Positions 1 to 6,034 of a stretch of DNA of 35,009 nt are shown here, in pieces. Both the position numbers and the translations under genes were made by a program. Below the pieces are notes generated by a model. That model was not told where the DNA came from. It did not search any database and was given only the letters and a program-made list of their open reading frames with translations. How positions within the stretch are numbered: the stretch's first letter is position 1; each line of letters opens with the position of its first letter. Origin of the DNA: DATHXC01 sp035459965 (GTDB lineage: Bacteria; Pseudomonadota; Gammaproteobacteria; Burkholderiales; Methylophilaceae); assembly GCA_035459965.1 (NCBI GenBank), contig DATHXC010000006.1, forward strand, positions 1 through 35,009, given 5' to 3'.

Positions 1-1
1 C

Positions 2-331
2 AGTATCAGCGGCCCTGCAACTGTTGAAGTAAAAAATGGCAAAGGCCCTGGTGGTAACTGGGACTTCCAGTTTGACTTGGGCAATAGTGGCGCAGCTCGA
101 TTAACCGCTAATGAGTCTTTAACCTGGACTGCGACTTTTTCCAAGCCTATAAATTTTGCAGATATTGGTTTTGCATTCCATGTGCAAGGTTTGACTGATG
201 CGCAAGGTGGCAGTGCCTGGTATGTTGGTGGTGTGCCAAGTGTTACACCAGTGCCTGAGCCTGAGGCTTATGCGATGATGCTGGCAGGTCTTGGTTTAAT
301 GGGCTTTGTTGCGAGACGCAGAACTAATTAA
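2..331 (+). CDS. PEP-CTERM sorting-domain protein, 3' part
   Basis: The reading frame is open from the first bases of the window, so only the last 109 codons are seen and the true start lies upstream. The C-terminus has the exosortase sorting signal in order: a PVPEPE motif, a hydrophobic stretch (YAMMLAGLGLMGFVA) and a basic end (RRRTN). Such proteins are exported by Sec, then cleaved and anchored or released by an exosortase, often for exopolysaccharide or biofilm roles. The visible upstream part is a Gly/Ser/Thr-rich beta-type segment with no catalytic motif I recognise, so the protein's specific function is unknown. A strong terminator follows the stop codon. Confidence 0.85.
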   Translation, partial: SISGPATVEVKNGKGPGGNWDFQFDLGNSGAARLTANESLTWTATFSKPINFADIGFAFHVQGLTDAQGGSAWYVGGVPSVTPVPEPEAYAMMLAGLGLMGFVARRRTN

Positions 332-357
332 TTAAGAGTTAACTAAGACTAATGGCC

Positions 358-391
358 AAACAAAAACCCGGACTTGACCGGGTTTTTGTTT
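358..391 (+). terminator. bidirectional rho-independent terminator
   Basis: An 11-bp perfect stem (361-371 with 378-388) has loop ACTTGA and extends by A/T pairs to 358-360/389-391. T-rich tracts lie on both sides, so it can end the PEP-CTERM gene on the plus strand. It also starts right at the stop codon of the small lipoprotein gene on the minus strand. Confidence 0.88.
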
Positions 392-505
392 TTAGCACCT
401 GCCTTTTTTGGCCTGACCAGGTGGGCAGTGCCCGTTATGGTCGACAATCACACAGCCACTAAGCATGAAAGTGATTGCGGTAAGTAGAGCTAAAAGTTTT
501 TTCAT
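392..505 (-). CDS. small lipoprotein, 37 residues
   Basis: The minus strand encodes a 37-residue protein beginning MKKLLALLTA. It has a basic N-terminus, a hydrophobic core and a lipobox LSGC with the lipidated Cys at residue 18. The predicted mature peptide is only about 20 residues and ends in CPPGQAKKGRC, a Cys-Pro-Pro/Lys-rich tail with two cysteines. A purine-rich ribosome-binding site (GAGG) lies about 9 bases upstream of the ATG. The stop codon abuts a hairpin that would terminate transcription in this direction. The gene is too short for ordinary ORF calling. Signal peptide, lipobox, ribosome-binding site and terminator together support it being real. No function can be assigned; cell-envelope localisation is inferred. 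Confidence 0.7.
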   Translation of the reverse strand: MKKLLALLTAITFMLSGCVIVDHNGHCPPGQAKKGRC

Positions 506-605
506 GTTGCGCCTCGTATTTATATTGTGAATGTAACGTACTATTTCATACTGCCCTGTGAGCCAATATCCATAAGCCTCTCAGGCCATCTCTTTCAAAG
601 ACGAT

Positions 606-1529
606 TTAGGCGATATTCCGCTTAAACTCAATCTTCACGCCATCACTACTGGCTAGACTCAGCGCCGGCGCTTCCTTCTCTGCTATATCCCCAAACAACG
701 GGTCTTCATCTTCAGGCAAGGCTTGCGTCAAACCCTTGAAGTCATAGAGCTTAGTATCGGCTAAATGCGATGGCTCGACATTGGTGATGGCGCGGAATAT
801 GTTGTTGATACGGCCGGGTTGTTCGCGCTCCCAGGCATGCAGCATGTCTTTGACTTTCTGGCGTTGAAGGTTTTCCTGCGAGCCACACAGGTCGCAAGGA
901 ATAATCGGGAACTCCATGCCACGGGCGTAGCTGGCGATGTCTTTTTCGCTACAGTACGCCAGCGGGCGGATGACGATGTTCTGTTTGTCGTTGGTAGCGA
1001 GTTTGGGTGGCATGGATTTCAGCTTGGCCCCGAAGAACATATTGAGGAACAGGGTTTCTACGATGTCGTCACGGTGATGGCCAAGTGCAATCTTGTTGGC
1101 GCCCAGCTCTTTGGCAGTGGTATAGATTACGCCACGGCGTAGCCTGCTGCAGAGTGAGCAAGTGGTTTTGCCTTCGGGGATTTTTTCCTTGACGATGGAG
1201 TAGGTGTCCGCTTCCACGATGCGGTAATCCACGCCTAGGTTCTTCAGGTATTCCGGCAGGATATGCTCGGGGAAATTGGGTTGTTTCTGGTCCAGGTTCA
1301 TGGCGATGAGCTTGAAATCTATCGGCGCGCGCTCCTGCAACGCCAGCAACATCATGAGCATGGTGTAAGAATCCTTGCCGCCGCTCATGCAAACGAGTAC
1401 GGTGTCGCCATCTTCTATCATGTTGTAATCGCCGATGGCCTTGCCTGTGGCGCTGATAAGGCTGTTGCGCAACTTAAGGAAGTTGGCGGAGACGCTGTCG
1501 GGGTAGTGTTTGGTGCGGGTCGTGTTCAT
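606..1529 (-). CDS. ttcA: tRNA 2-thiocytidine(32) synthetase TtcA
   Basis: TtcA thiolates C32 in the anticodon loop of certain tRNAs, using ATP and a [4Fe-4S] cluster. The 307-residue protein has the PP-loop ATP-binding motif SGGKDS at residues 49-54 and the CxxC pair at 124/127 (CSLC). It also has GHHRDDIVETLFLNM near 150-164 and a second Cys pair in PCDLC (212/215), which supplies the third cluster ligand in this family. The length fits the family. The start ATG at 1529 lies just downstream of a TATAAT-like element. It is followed by no obvious terminator. It is transcribed in the same direction as the SDR gene but separated by 72 bp. Confidence 0.96.
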   Translation of the reverse strand: MNTTRTKHYPDSVSANFLKLRNSLISATGKAIGDYNMIEDGDTVLVCMSGGKDSYTMLMMLLALQERAPIDFKLIAMNLDQKQPNFPEHILPEYLKNLGVDYRIVEADTYSIVKEKIPEGKTTCSLCSRLRRGVIYTTAKELGANKIALGHHRDDIVETLFLNMFFGAKLKSMPPKLATNDKQNIVIRPLAYCSEKDIASYARGMEFPIIPCDLCGSQENLQRQKVKDMLHAWEREQPGRINNIFRAITNVEPSHLADTKLYDFKGLTQALPEDEDPLFGDIAEKEAPALSLASSDGVKIEFKRNIA

Positions 1530-1530
1530 G

Positions 1531-1552
1531 CTGGCATTATAACTGGCATTAT
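1531..1552. repeat. 10-bp tandem direct repeat at the ttcA start
   Basis: CTGGCATTAT occurs at 1531-1540 and again at 1543-1552, directly upstream of the ttcA start codon. Read on the minus strand, each copy contains a -10-like element (TATAAT at 1541-1536 and GATAAT at 1553-1548). The repeat may therefore duplicate promoter or operator sequence. No convincing -35 was found. Confidence 0.45.
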
Positions 1553-1601
1553 CAGGGAAGCGCGGCGGATATTTACCTGTTAAAACAGAGGTAAGAGATG
1601 C

Positions 1602-2366
1602 TTACAGATTGAGTGACCTGCCGCCATCCACTGCAATGATCTGCCCGGTGATGAATGGCGCGTCGTGGATCAGGAAGCGTACCGCCTTGGCAACATCACT
1701 GGCTTCGCCGATGCGCTTGAGCAAGGTCTGCGAGATCACGCGCTGGCGATAGACTTCATCGAACTGCGGATTGTCTTCCGGCCACATCACGGGGCCGGGC
1801 GCGACTGCATTTACACGTACCTCGGGCGACAGCTCATGTGCCAGTGACTTGGTAAGCGTGACAAGACCAGCCTTGGCTACGCTATAGACGATATAGCCTT
1901 TCTTTGGGCGTTCTACATGCATGTCGGTAATGTTGACGATGCAACCACGTTGTTTGCGCAACTCCGGCGCTGCGGCTTGAGACAGGAACATCGGCGCTTT
2001 GAGGTTGGAGCCAACCAGGTCTTCCCACTGGTCATCGCTGATTTCACCCAGCTCGGTTGCGTAATAGCTGGATGCGTTATTGATTAACACATCTAGGCGG
2101 CCAAAATGGTTGATGGTTTCCTGCACCAGGCTCGGTAGCACGGCCAGGTTGAGCAGGTCGCCCTGGATAATTGCTGCGGAATTGGGGCGTTTGAGGTTCA
2201 GTTCTGCCTGCAATGCGCGCGCCTCAGAGGTGGAGCTGCGATAATGGATCATCAGGTTGGCGCCATCGTCATGCAACAAACGACAAATCGCCGCGCCTAC
2301 GCGCTTGGCACCACCGGTAATGAGTATGACTTTATCCTGCAAGCTAGAATTCACCTGGGTTTCCAT
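1602..2366 (-). CDS. short-chain dehydrogenase, pteridine reductase type
   Basis: This is a 254-residue NADPH-dependent oxidoreductase of the SDR superfamily. The cofactor motif is TGGAKRVG at residues 17-24. The Arg in this G-x(3)-R-x-G form and the following HYRSS segment are typical of pteridine reductases (PTR1/FolM group), which reduce dihydro- to tetrahydropterins or folates. NNAS follows at about 96-99, and the catalytic pair Y161 and K165 is in YSVAK. The GPVMWPEDN loop also resembles bacterial pteridine reductases. It is divergent from the MidA-family gene. The SDR assignment is certain; the pterin substrate is inferred from motif style, and a FabG-like or other role cannot be excluded. 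Confidence 0.8.
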   Translation of the reverse strand: METQVNSSLQDKVILITGGAKRVGAAICRLLHDDGANLMIHYRSSTSEARALQAELNLKRPNSAAIIQGDLLNLAVLPSLVQETINHFGRLDVLINNASSYYATELGEISDDQWEDLVGSNLKAPMFLSQAAAPELRKQRGCIVNITDMHVERPKKGYIVYSVAKAGLVTLTKSLAHELSPEVRVNAVAPGPVMWPEDNPQFDEVYRQRVISQTLLKRIGEASDVAKAVRFLIHDAPFITGQIIAVDGGRSLNL

Positions 2367-2421
2367 TTTTTAGCGGTTATTTAAGTGAAATGTGGGACGG
2401 GTTAAAACTTATGCGAACCAT

Positions 2422-2439
2422 TATAATCTATCCAATATG
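2422..2439 (+). promoter_or_regulatory. -10 element directly before an ATG (possible leaderless start)
   Basis: A perfect TATAAT lies at 2422-2427, ten bases before the ATG at 2437. Transcription would start close to the initiation codon. No Shine-Dalgarno sequence precedes the ATG and no good -35 hexamer is visible, so this is a weak call. Confidence 0.35.
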
Positions 2440-3606
2440 ACATTATTACCGACACCCGGCCTGCCGGAACCCACGCCAGAAGCGCTATCCCATAGTAAGC
2501 AACTGACTCAGCTGATACACGAAAAAATCGATGCAGTTGGCGGCTGGATCAGTTTTGCCGATTACATGCACATGGCCCTTTATCAACCCGGCCTTGGTTA
2601 TTACAGCGGCGGCGCCAAAAAGTTCGGCGCTGGCGGCGATTTTGTGACCGCGCCGGAAATCTCATCTCTGTTTGCCCAGTCGCTTGCCACCCAGGCAGCG
2701 CAGATATTAGGGCTAACTCACGGCAGCATACTCGAGCTGGGAGCTGGCACTGGCCGGCTGGCGTTGGAACTATTGCTAGAGCTTCAATCATTGAATCAGC
2801 TACCCGCACAGTACCTGATTCTCGAGGTCAGCGCTCAACTGCATCAGCAACAGCAGCAGACATTGCAAAAATATCTGCCGCCTGAGTTATTGGAGCGTGT
2901 GGTATGGCTGGATGCGCTGCCGGAGAAATTCAGCGGCTTGATACTGGCCAATGAGGTGCTGGATGCATTGCCCGTGCATATCGTTAAGCGCCAGCCAGCC
3001 TGGCTTGTAGAAGTGGGTGTCGGTGTCAATTCGCATGGGTTTGTATGGAGTGAACAGGTGCTCGCCTCCGGCCAACTCTATGAAGCTGCAAGTGTTCTGG
3101 ATTTACCCCCGGACTACACCACCGAGCAGTGTCCGCAAGCAGGCGCATTGATTGCAAGCCTGGCTAATATGCTGGAGCTTGGTGCGATCGTGCTCATCGA
3201 TTATGGATTCCCGCGCCGCGAGTATTATCATCCACAACGGAGTGAGGGAACATTGATGTGCCATTATCAGCATTACGCGCATGGCGACCCGTTTCTGCAC
3301 CCTGGGCTACAGGACATCACTGCCCATGTTGATTTTACGAGTGTTGCCGAAGCTGGCCTGGCGGAAGGGCTGCAATTGATGGGGTATTGCGGGCAGGCGC
3401 AGTTCCTGATTAATTGCGGCATTACCGAGATACTTGCCCGTGTTTCGCCACAGGATATGGCCAGTTACGCGCCACTTGCATCACAGGCGCAAAAACTGTT
3501 ATCACCTGCCGAGATGGGTGAACTATTCAAAGTGATCGCGTTTGGTAAAGGCCTGGTGGATGATCTGGCTGGCTTCAGCCGGGGCGACAGACGGCATACG
3601 CTATAA
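2437..3606 (+). CDS. MidA-family class I SAM-dependent methyltransferase (DUF185)
   Basis: The protein is homologous to mitochondrial NDUFAF7/MidA, an arginine methyltransferase that modifies a complex I subunit. The bacterial substrate is unknown. The N-terminal segment with GGWISFADYMHMALY and GYYSGG is characteristic. The SAM-binding motif ELGAGTGRLALELL follows, then LANEVLDALPVH and VLIDYGF. The ATG at 2437 (389 residues) is preferred over an upstream GTG at 2392, because the intervening 15 codons lie in the promoter region and do not look like family sequence. It is divergent from the SDR gene, and the stop codon overlaps the edge of a foldback repeat. Confidence 0.88.
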   Translation: MTLLPTPGLPEPTPEALSHSKQLTQLIHEKIDAVGGWISFADYMHMALYQPGLGYYSGGAKKFGAGGDFVTAPEISSLFAQSLATQAAQILGLTHGSILELGAGTGRLALELLLELQSLNQLPAQYLILEVSAQLHQQQQQTLQKYLPPELLERVVWLDALPEKFSGLILANEVLDALPVHIVKRQPAWLVEVGVGVNSHGFVWSEQVLASGQLYEAASVLDLPPDYTTEQCPQAGALIASLANMLELGAIVLIDYGFPRREYYHPQRSEGTLMCHYQHYAHGDPFLHPGLQDITAHVDFTSVAEAGLAEGLQLMGYCGQAQFLINCGITEILARVSPQDMASYAPLASQAQKLLSPAEMGELFKVIAFGKGLVDDLAGFSRGDRRHTL

Positions 3607-3748
3607 GAGCATCTCTAAAATTCCAATTTGCGTTGCCATACTGCGTTACTCGCAAAAAATCACTCCTTACATATCAGCATATGTGGCGTCGCGATTTTTT
3701 ACTCGCGCCTTGTCTAGCTTAGCAACTTGGAATTTTAGAGACACCCTT
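3605..3748. repeat. 144-bp foldback intergenic element
   Basis: The termini form a perfect 15-bp inverted repeat: TCTCTAAAATTCCAA at 3612-3626 and its complement at 3727-3741. The outer bases 3605-3611 pair with 3742-3748 with three transitions. Further partial pairing runs inward (AAAAAATC arms) to an ACATAT/ATATGT hairpin at the apex around 3673-3688. The whole inter-gene space between the MidA-family gene and trmB is therefore a long imperfect hairpin, like a REP/MITE-type dispersed palindrome. Only one copy is in this window, so its repetitive nature is inferred from structure. Confidence 0.65.
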
Positions 3749-3752
3749 AGAG

Positions 3753-3758
3753 TATAAT
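3753..3758 (+). promoter_or_regulatory. candidate -10 for trmB
   Basis: A perfect TATAAT lies 31 bases before the trmB ATG, just outside the foldback element. The best upstream hexamer (TTGGAA at 3727-3732, inside the element's right arm) is spaced 20 bases away, longer than usual. Confidence 0.4.
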
Positions 3759-3789
3759 TAATAGATAAAAACTTAGACTGTCATCTCAC

Positions 3790-4527
3790 ATGCAAGACCA
3801 AGATCGCAACCATGCTCAATCAGAGCAAAATCTACCAGAGCCTTCTAAAGACGATTTAAAGCACCGTCCCATCCGCAGCTTTGTGTTACGCCAGGGACGG
3901 TTAACGGTTGCCCAACAAAAAGCGCTGGATCAATTGTTACCAGTGTTCGGCGTGCCGTATGCTCCGGAGAAAATCGACCTGGACAAGGTGTTTGGGCGAA
4001 AAGACAGCCTTAAGATACTGGAGATCGGTTTTGGCATGGGCGAAACCACGGCGCATATCGCCAGGAGCATGCCGGAGCGAGATTTTCTGGGAGCAGAGGT
4101 GCATACGCCCGGCGTAGGCAGCCTGCTCAAGCAGATCGGCGAGTCAGGGCTGACTAACCTGCGCATTATCCAGCACGATGTGGTCGACGTAATCAATCAT
4201 ATGCTGGCAGATGGCAGCCTGGATGGGGTGCACATTTTCTTCCCTGACCCCTGGCACAAAAAGCGCCACCATAAACGTCGCCTGATACAGGCTGGTTTTG
4301 TTAAATTACTCTGTAGCAAGCTGAAGCCGGGCGGCTACCTGCATGTGGCTACGGACTGGCAGGAGTATGCGGAGTGGGTACTGGAAATATTACAGGCAGA
4401 GCCGCTATTGAAAAACACCGCTACTAACTATGCTGAAAAGCCTGCCTACAGGCCCCTGACCAAGTTCGAGAACCGGGGCATCAAGCTAGGCCATGGAGTT
4501 TGGGATCTGATCTTCATCAGGAAGTAG
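3790..4527 (+). CDS. trmB: tRNA (guanine-N7-)-methyltransferase TrmB
   Basis: TrmB makes m7G46 in the variable loop of tRNAs, using SAM. The 245-residue sequence has an N-terminal arm with RPIRSFVLRQGRLT. The SAM-binding motif EIGFGMGETTAHIA follows, then the family hallmark FFPDPWHKKRHHKRRL, which holds catalytic and tRNA-binding residues. It ends with a typical TKFENRGIKLGHGVWDL segment. The first ATG is used although no strong ribosome-binding site precedes it. Its last 42 bases overlap the 3' end of engB on the opposite strand. Confidence 0.96.
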   Translation: MQDQDRNHAQSEQNLPEPSKDDLKHRPIRSFVLRQGRLTVAQQKALDQLLPVFGVPYAPEKIDLDKVFGRKDSLKILEIGFGMGETTAHIARSMPERDFLGAEVHTPGVGSLLKQIGESGLTNLRIIQHDVVDVINHMLADGSLDGVHIFFPDPWHKKRHHKRRLIQAGFVKLLCSKLKPGGYLHVATDWQEYAEWVLEILQAEPLLKNTATNYAEKPAYRPLTKFENRGIKLGHGVWDLIFIRK

Positions 4528-5136
4528 GGTCGGGAACAGCCACGCGCCGATGACTTTCTCGGCCTCTTCCACGCCCTGCTTTTTCAAGCTGGAAAATAGC
4601 TGGATGCTGCAATTACCATCGCTGTAATGTCCCCAGGTTTCTAGCAATTCTTTTTTCACCTGCTGCAACACAATACTGGAAGCGCTACGCGAAAGCTTGT
4701 CTGACTTGGTCAGCAATACATGCACCGGGCGGCCGCTGGGGCAGAACCAGTCCAGCATCTGGCGATCCAGCGGGGTCAGTGGATGACGGCAATCCATCAC
4801 TAGCACCAGGCCATTAAGCGTAGGGCGCTGGCTCAGGTAAGTCGACAGGGTCATTTGCCAGTGTTTGCGCAATGCTTCCGGCACTTTGGCATAGCCGTAA
4901 CCCGGCAAATCCACCAGAAAACGTTCATTACCCAGGCTGAAAAAGTTGATGAGTTGCGTACGGCCGGGCTGCTTACTCACGTATGCCAGACGATTGTGAT
5001 TGGCTAATGTGTTCAGCGCACTGGATTTGCCCGCGTTGGAGCGACCGGCAAAAGCAACCTCGATGCCCAAGGGAGTCGGTAGGTCGCGCAGATGGTGTGC
5101 GGAGATATGGTAAACAGCATTTTGAAATAATGGCAT
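4486..5136 (-). CDS. engB: ribosome biogenesis GTPase EngB (YihA/YsxC)
   Basis: EngB is an essential small GTPase acting in late 50S subunit assembly. The 216-residue protein has G1 GRSNAGKSS (31-39), G3 DLPGYG (76-81) and G4 TKSD (143-146), with the SNAGKSS form specific to the EngB family. It is divergent from the cytochrome c4 gene, a common betaproteobacterial arrangement. Its C-terminal 13 codons and stop lie antisense to trmB, so the two genes share a convergent 42-nt overlap and no terminator is visible between them. Confidence 0.96.
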   Translation of the reverse strand: MPLFQNAVYHISAHHLRDLPTPLGIEVAFAGRSNAGKSSALNTLANHNRLAYVSKQPGRTQLINFFSLGNERFLVDLPGYGYAKVPEALRKHWQMTLSTYLSQRPTLNGLVLVMDCRHPLTPLDRQMLDWFCPSGRPVHVLLTKSDKLSRSASSIVLQQVKKELLETWGHYSDGNCSIQLFSSLKKQGVEEAEKVIGAWLFPTLLPDEDQIPNSMA

Positions 5137-5263
5137 AAGCTCAGCCTTGTTCAGGCAAAAGAACGGACGAAAATGCTATCACGATAACCCGATTTTCGAT
5201 AAAATGATTCGATAAATTTATAACCATTAAATATAGTCAGTTTTGCTTTAAGGAAAATCTAGA

Positions 5264-5869
5264 ATGAGTTTGCGTATCTTATCTGCCTTATTTTTAGTTA
5301 TGTTGGGCACTAGTTCTGCGTATGCTGCTGGCGACGCATCCAAAGCAACGGCTGCAGCTGCAGTCTGTGCAGCCTGTCATGGCGCTGATGGTAATAGCGC
5401 GGTATCAATGTATCCAAAGCTGGCTGGCCAGCATCCTGAATACATCACGAAGCAACTTAAGAATTTTAAGGCTGGTGAGCGTAATAACGCCATCATGTCT
5501 GGCATGGCAGCAGGATTAACACCGGAAGATATGGAAAACCTGGGTGCTTATTTCGGTGGTCAAGCACCCAAGACTGATGTTGCTAAGAGTAATGGCCCGG
5601 GTTCGGTAGGCGAGAAGATATACAAAGGTGGCATTCCTGGAGTGGGCGTTCCAGCCTGTGCATCCTGCCATGGCCCAGCTGGCGCTGGTATCCCAGTACA
5701 GTTTCCACGTCTGGCGGGTCAGCATTCTGACTATATTGTCACTCAAATGAAAGCCTGGCGTTCTGGTGAGCGTGCCAATGATGCCGCCAAGATGATGCGT
5801 ATGGTTTCAGCCAAACTGTCTGATGCTGATATCGCTGCAGTTGCAGATTACATTCAAGGCCTACGTTAA
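5264..5869 (+). CDS. diheme cytochrome c4
   Basis: This is a periplasmic electron carrier of 201 residues. A signal peptide (MSLRILSALFLVMLG...) is predicted to be cleaved after the Ala-rich AYA near residue 21. Two homologous class I c domains follow, with haem sites CAACH at 35-39 and CASCH at 132-136. Each is followed by a PKLAGQH or PRLAGQH repeat, the cytochrome c4 signature. It probably carries electrons from the bc1 complex to a terminal oxidase. AAGGAAA supplies the ribosome-binding site. A strong terminator follows, so it appears to be transcribed separately from resB. Confidence 0.94.
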   Translation: MSLRILSALFLVMLGTSSAYAAGDASKATAAAAVCAACHGADGNSAVSMYPKLAGQHPEYITKQLKNFKAGERNNAIMSGMAAGLTPEDMENLGAYFGGQAPKTDVAKSNGPGSVGEKIYKGGIPGVGVPACASCHGPAGAGIPVQFPRLAGQHSDYIVTQMKAWRSGERANDAAKMMRMVSAKLSDADIAAVADYIQGLR

Positions 5870-5891
5870 GATTTTTTGATTCAAGGTTATT

Positions 5892-5925
5892 AAATTAGGG
5901 GTGGCTTTGGCCACCCCTAATTTTT
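5892..5925 (+). terminator. rho-independent terminator after cytochrome c4
   Basis: A 14-bp stem (5892-5905 with 5910-5923, GC-rich core AGGGGTGGC) has a 4-base loop TTTG and runs into a T tract. Confidence 0.92.
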
Positions 5926-5954
5926 AGCAACTCAGCTAGACTTTTAGCAACTCA
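5922..5954. repeat. 13-bp direct repeat, 20-base period
   Basis: TTTTAGCAACTCA occurs at 5922-5934 and 5942-5954, directly after the cytochrome c4 terminator and before resB. Its function is unknown; it may be a short duplication. Confidence 0.5.
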
Positions 5955-6034
5955 AGTGGTGCCTTAATGTCCTAATGCAGGCTTAATTGCTAACTATTTC
6001 CTGAATTATTCATCAAACTCTCGAAACCCCACTA

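Noticed and set aside
1602..2366. Fatty-acid synthesis reductase FabG
   Set aside because: The G-x(3)-R-x-G cofactor motif with HYRSS, and the isolated location away from fab genes, fit a pteridine reductase better.
3542..3757. 71-codon open frame across the MidA-family 3' end and the foldback repeat
   Set aside because: It overlaps the end of a clear gene in another frame and runs through the palindrome. It has no ribosome-binding site and no recognisable domain.
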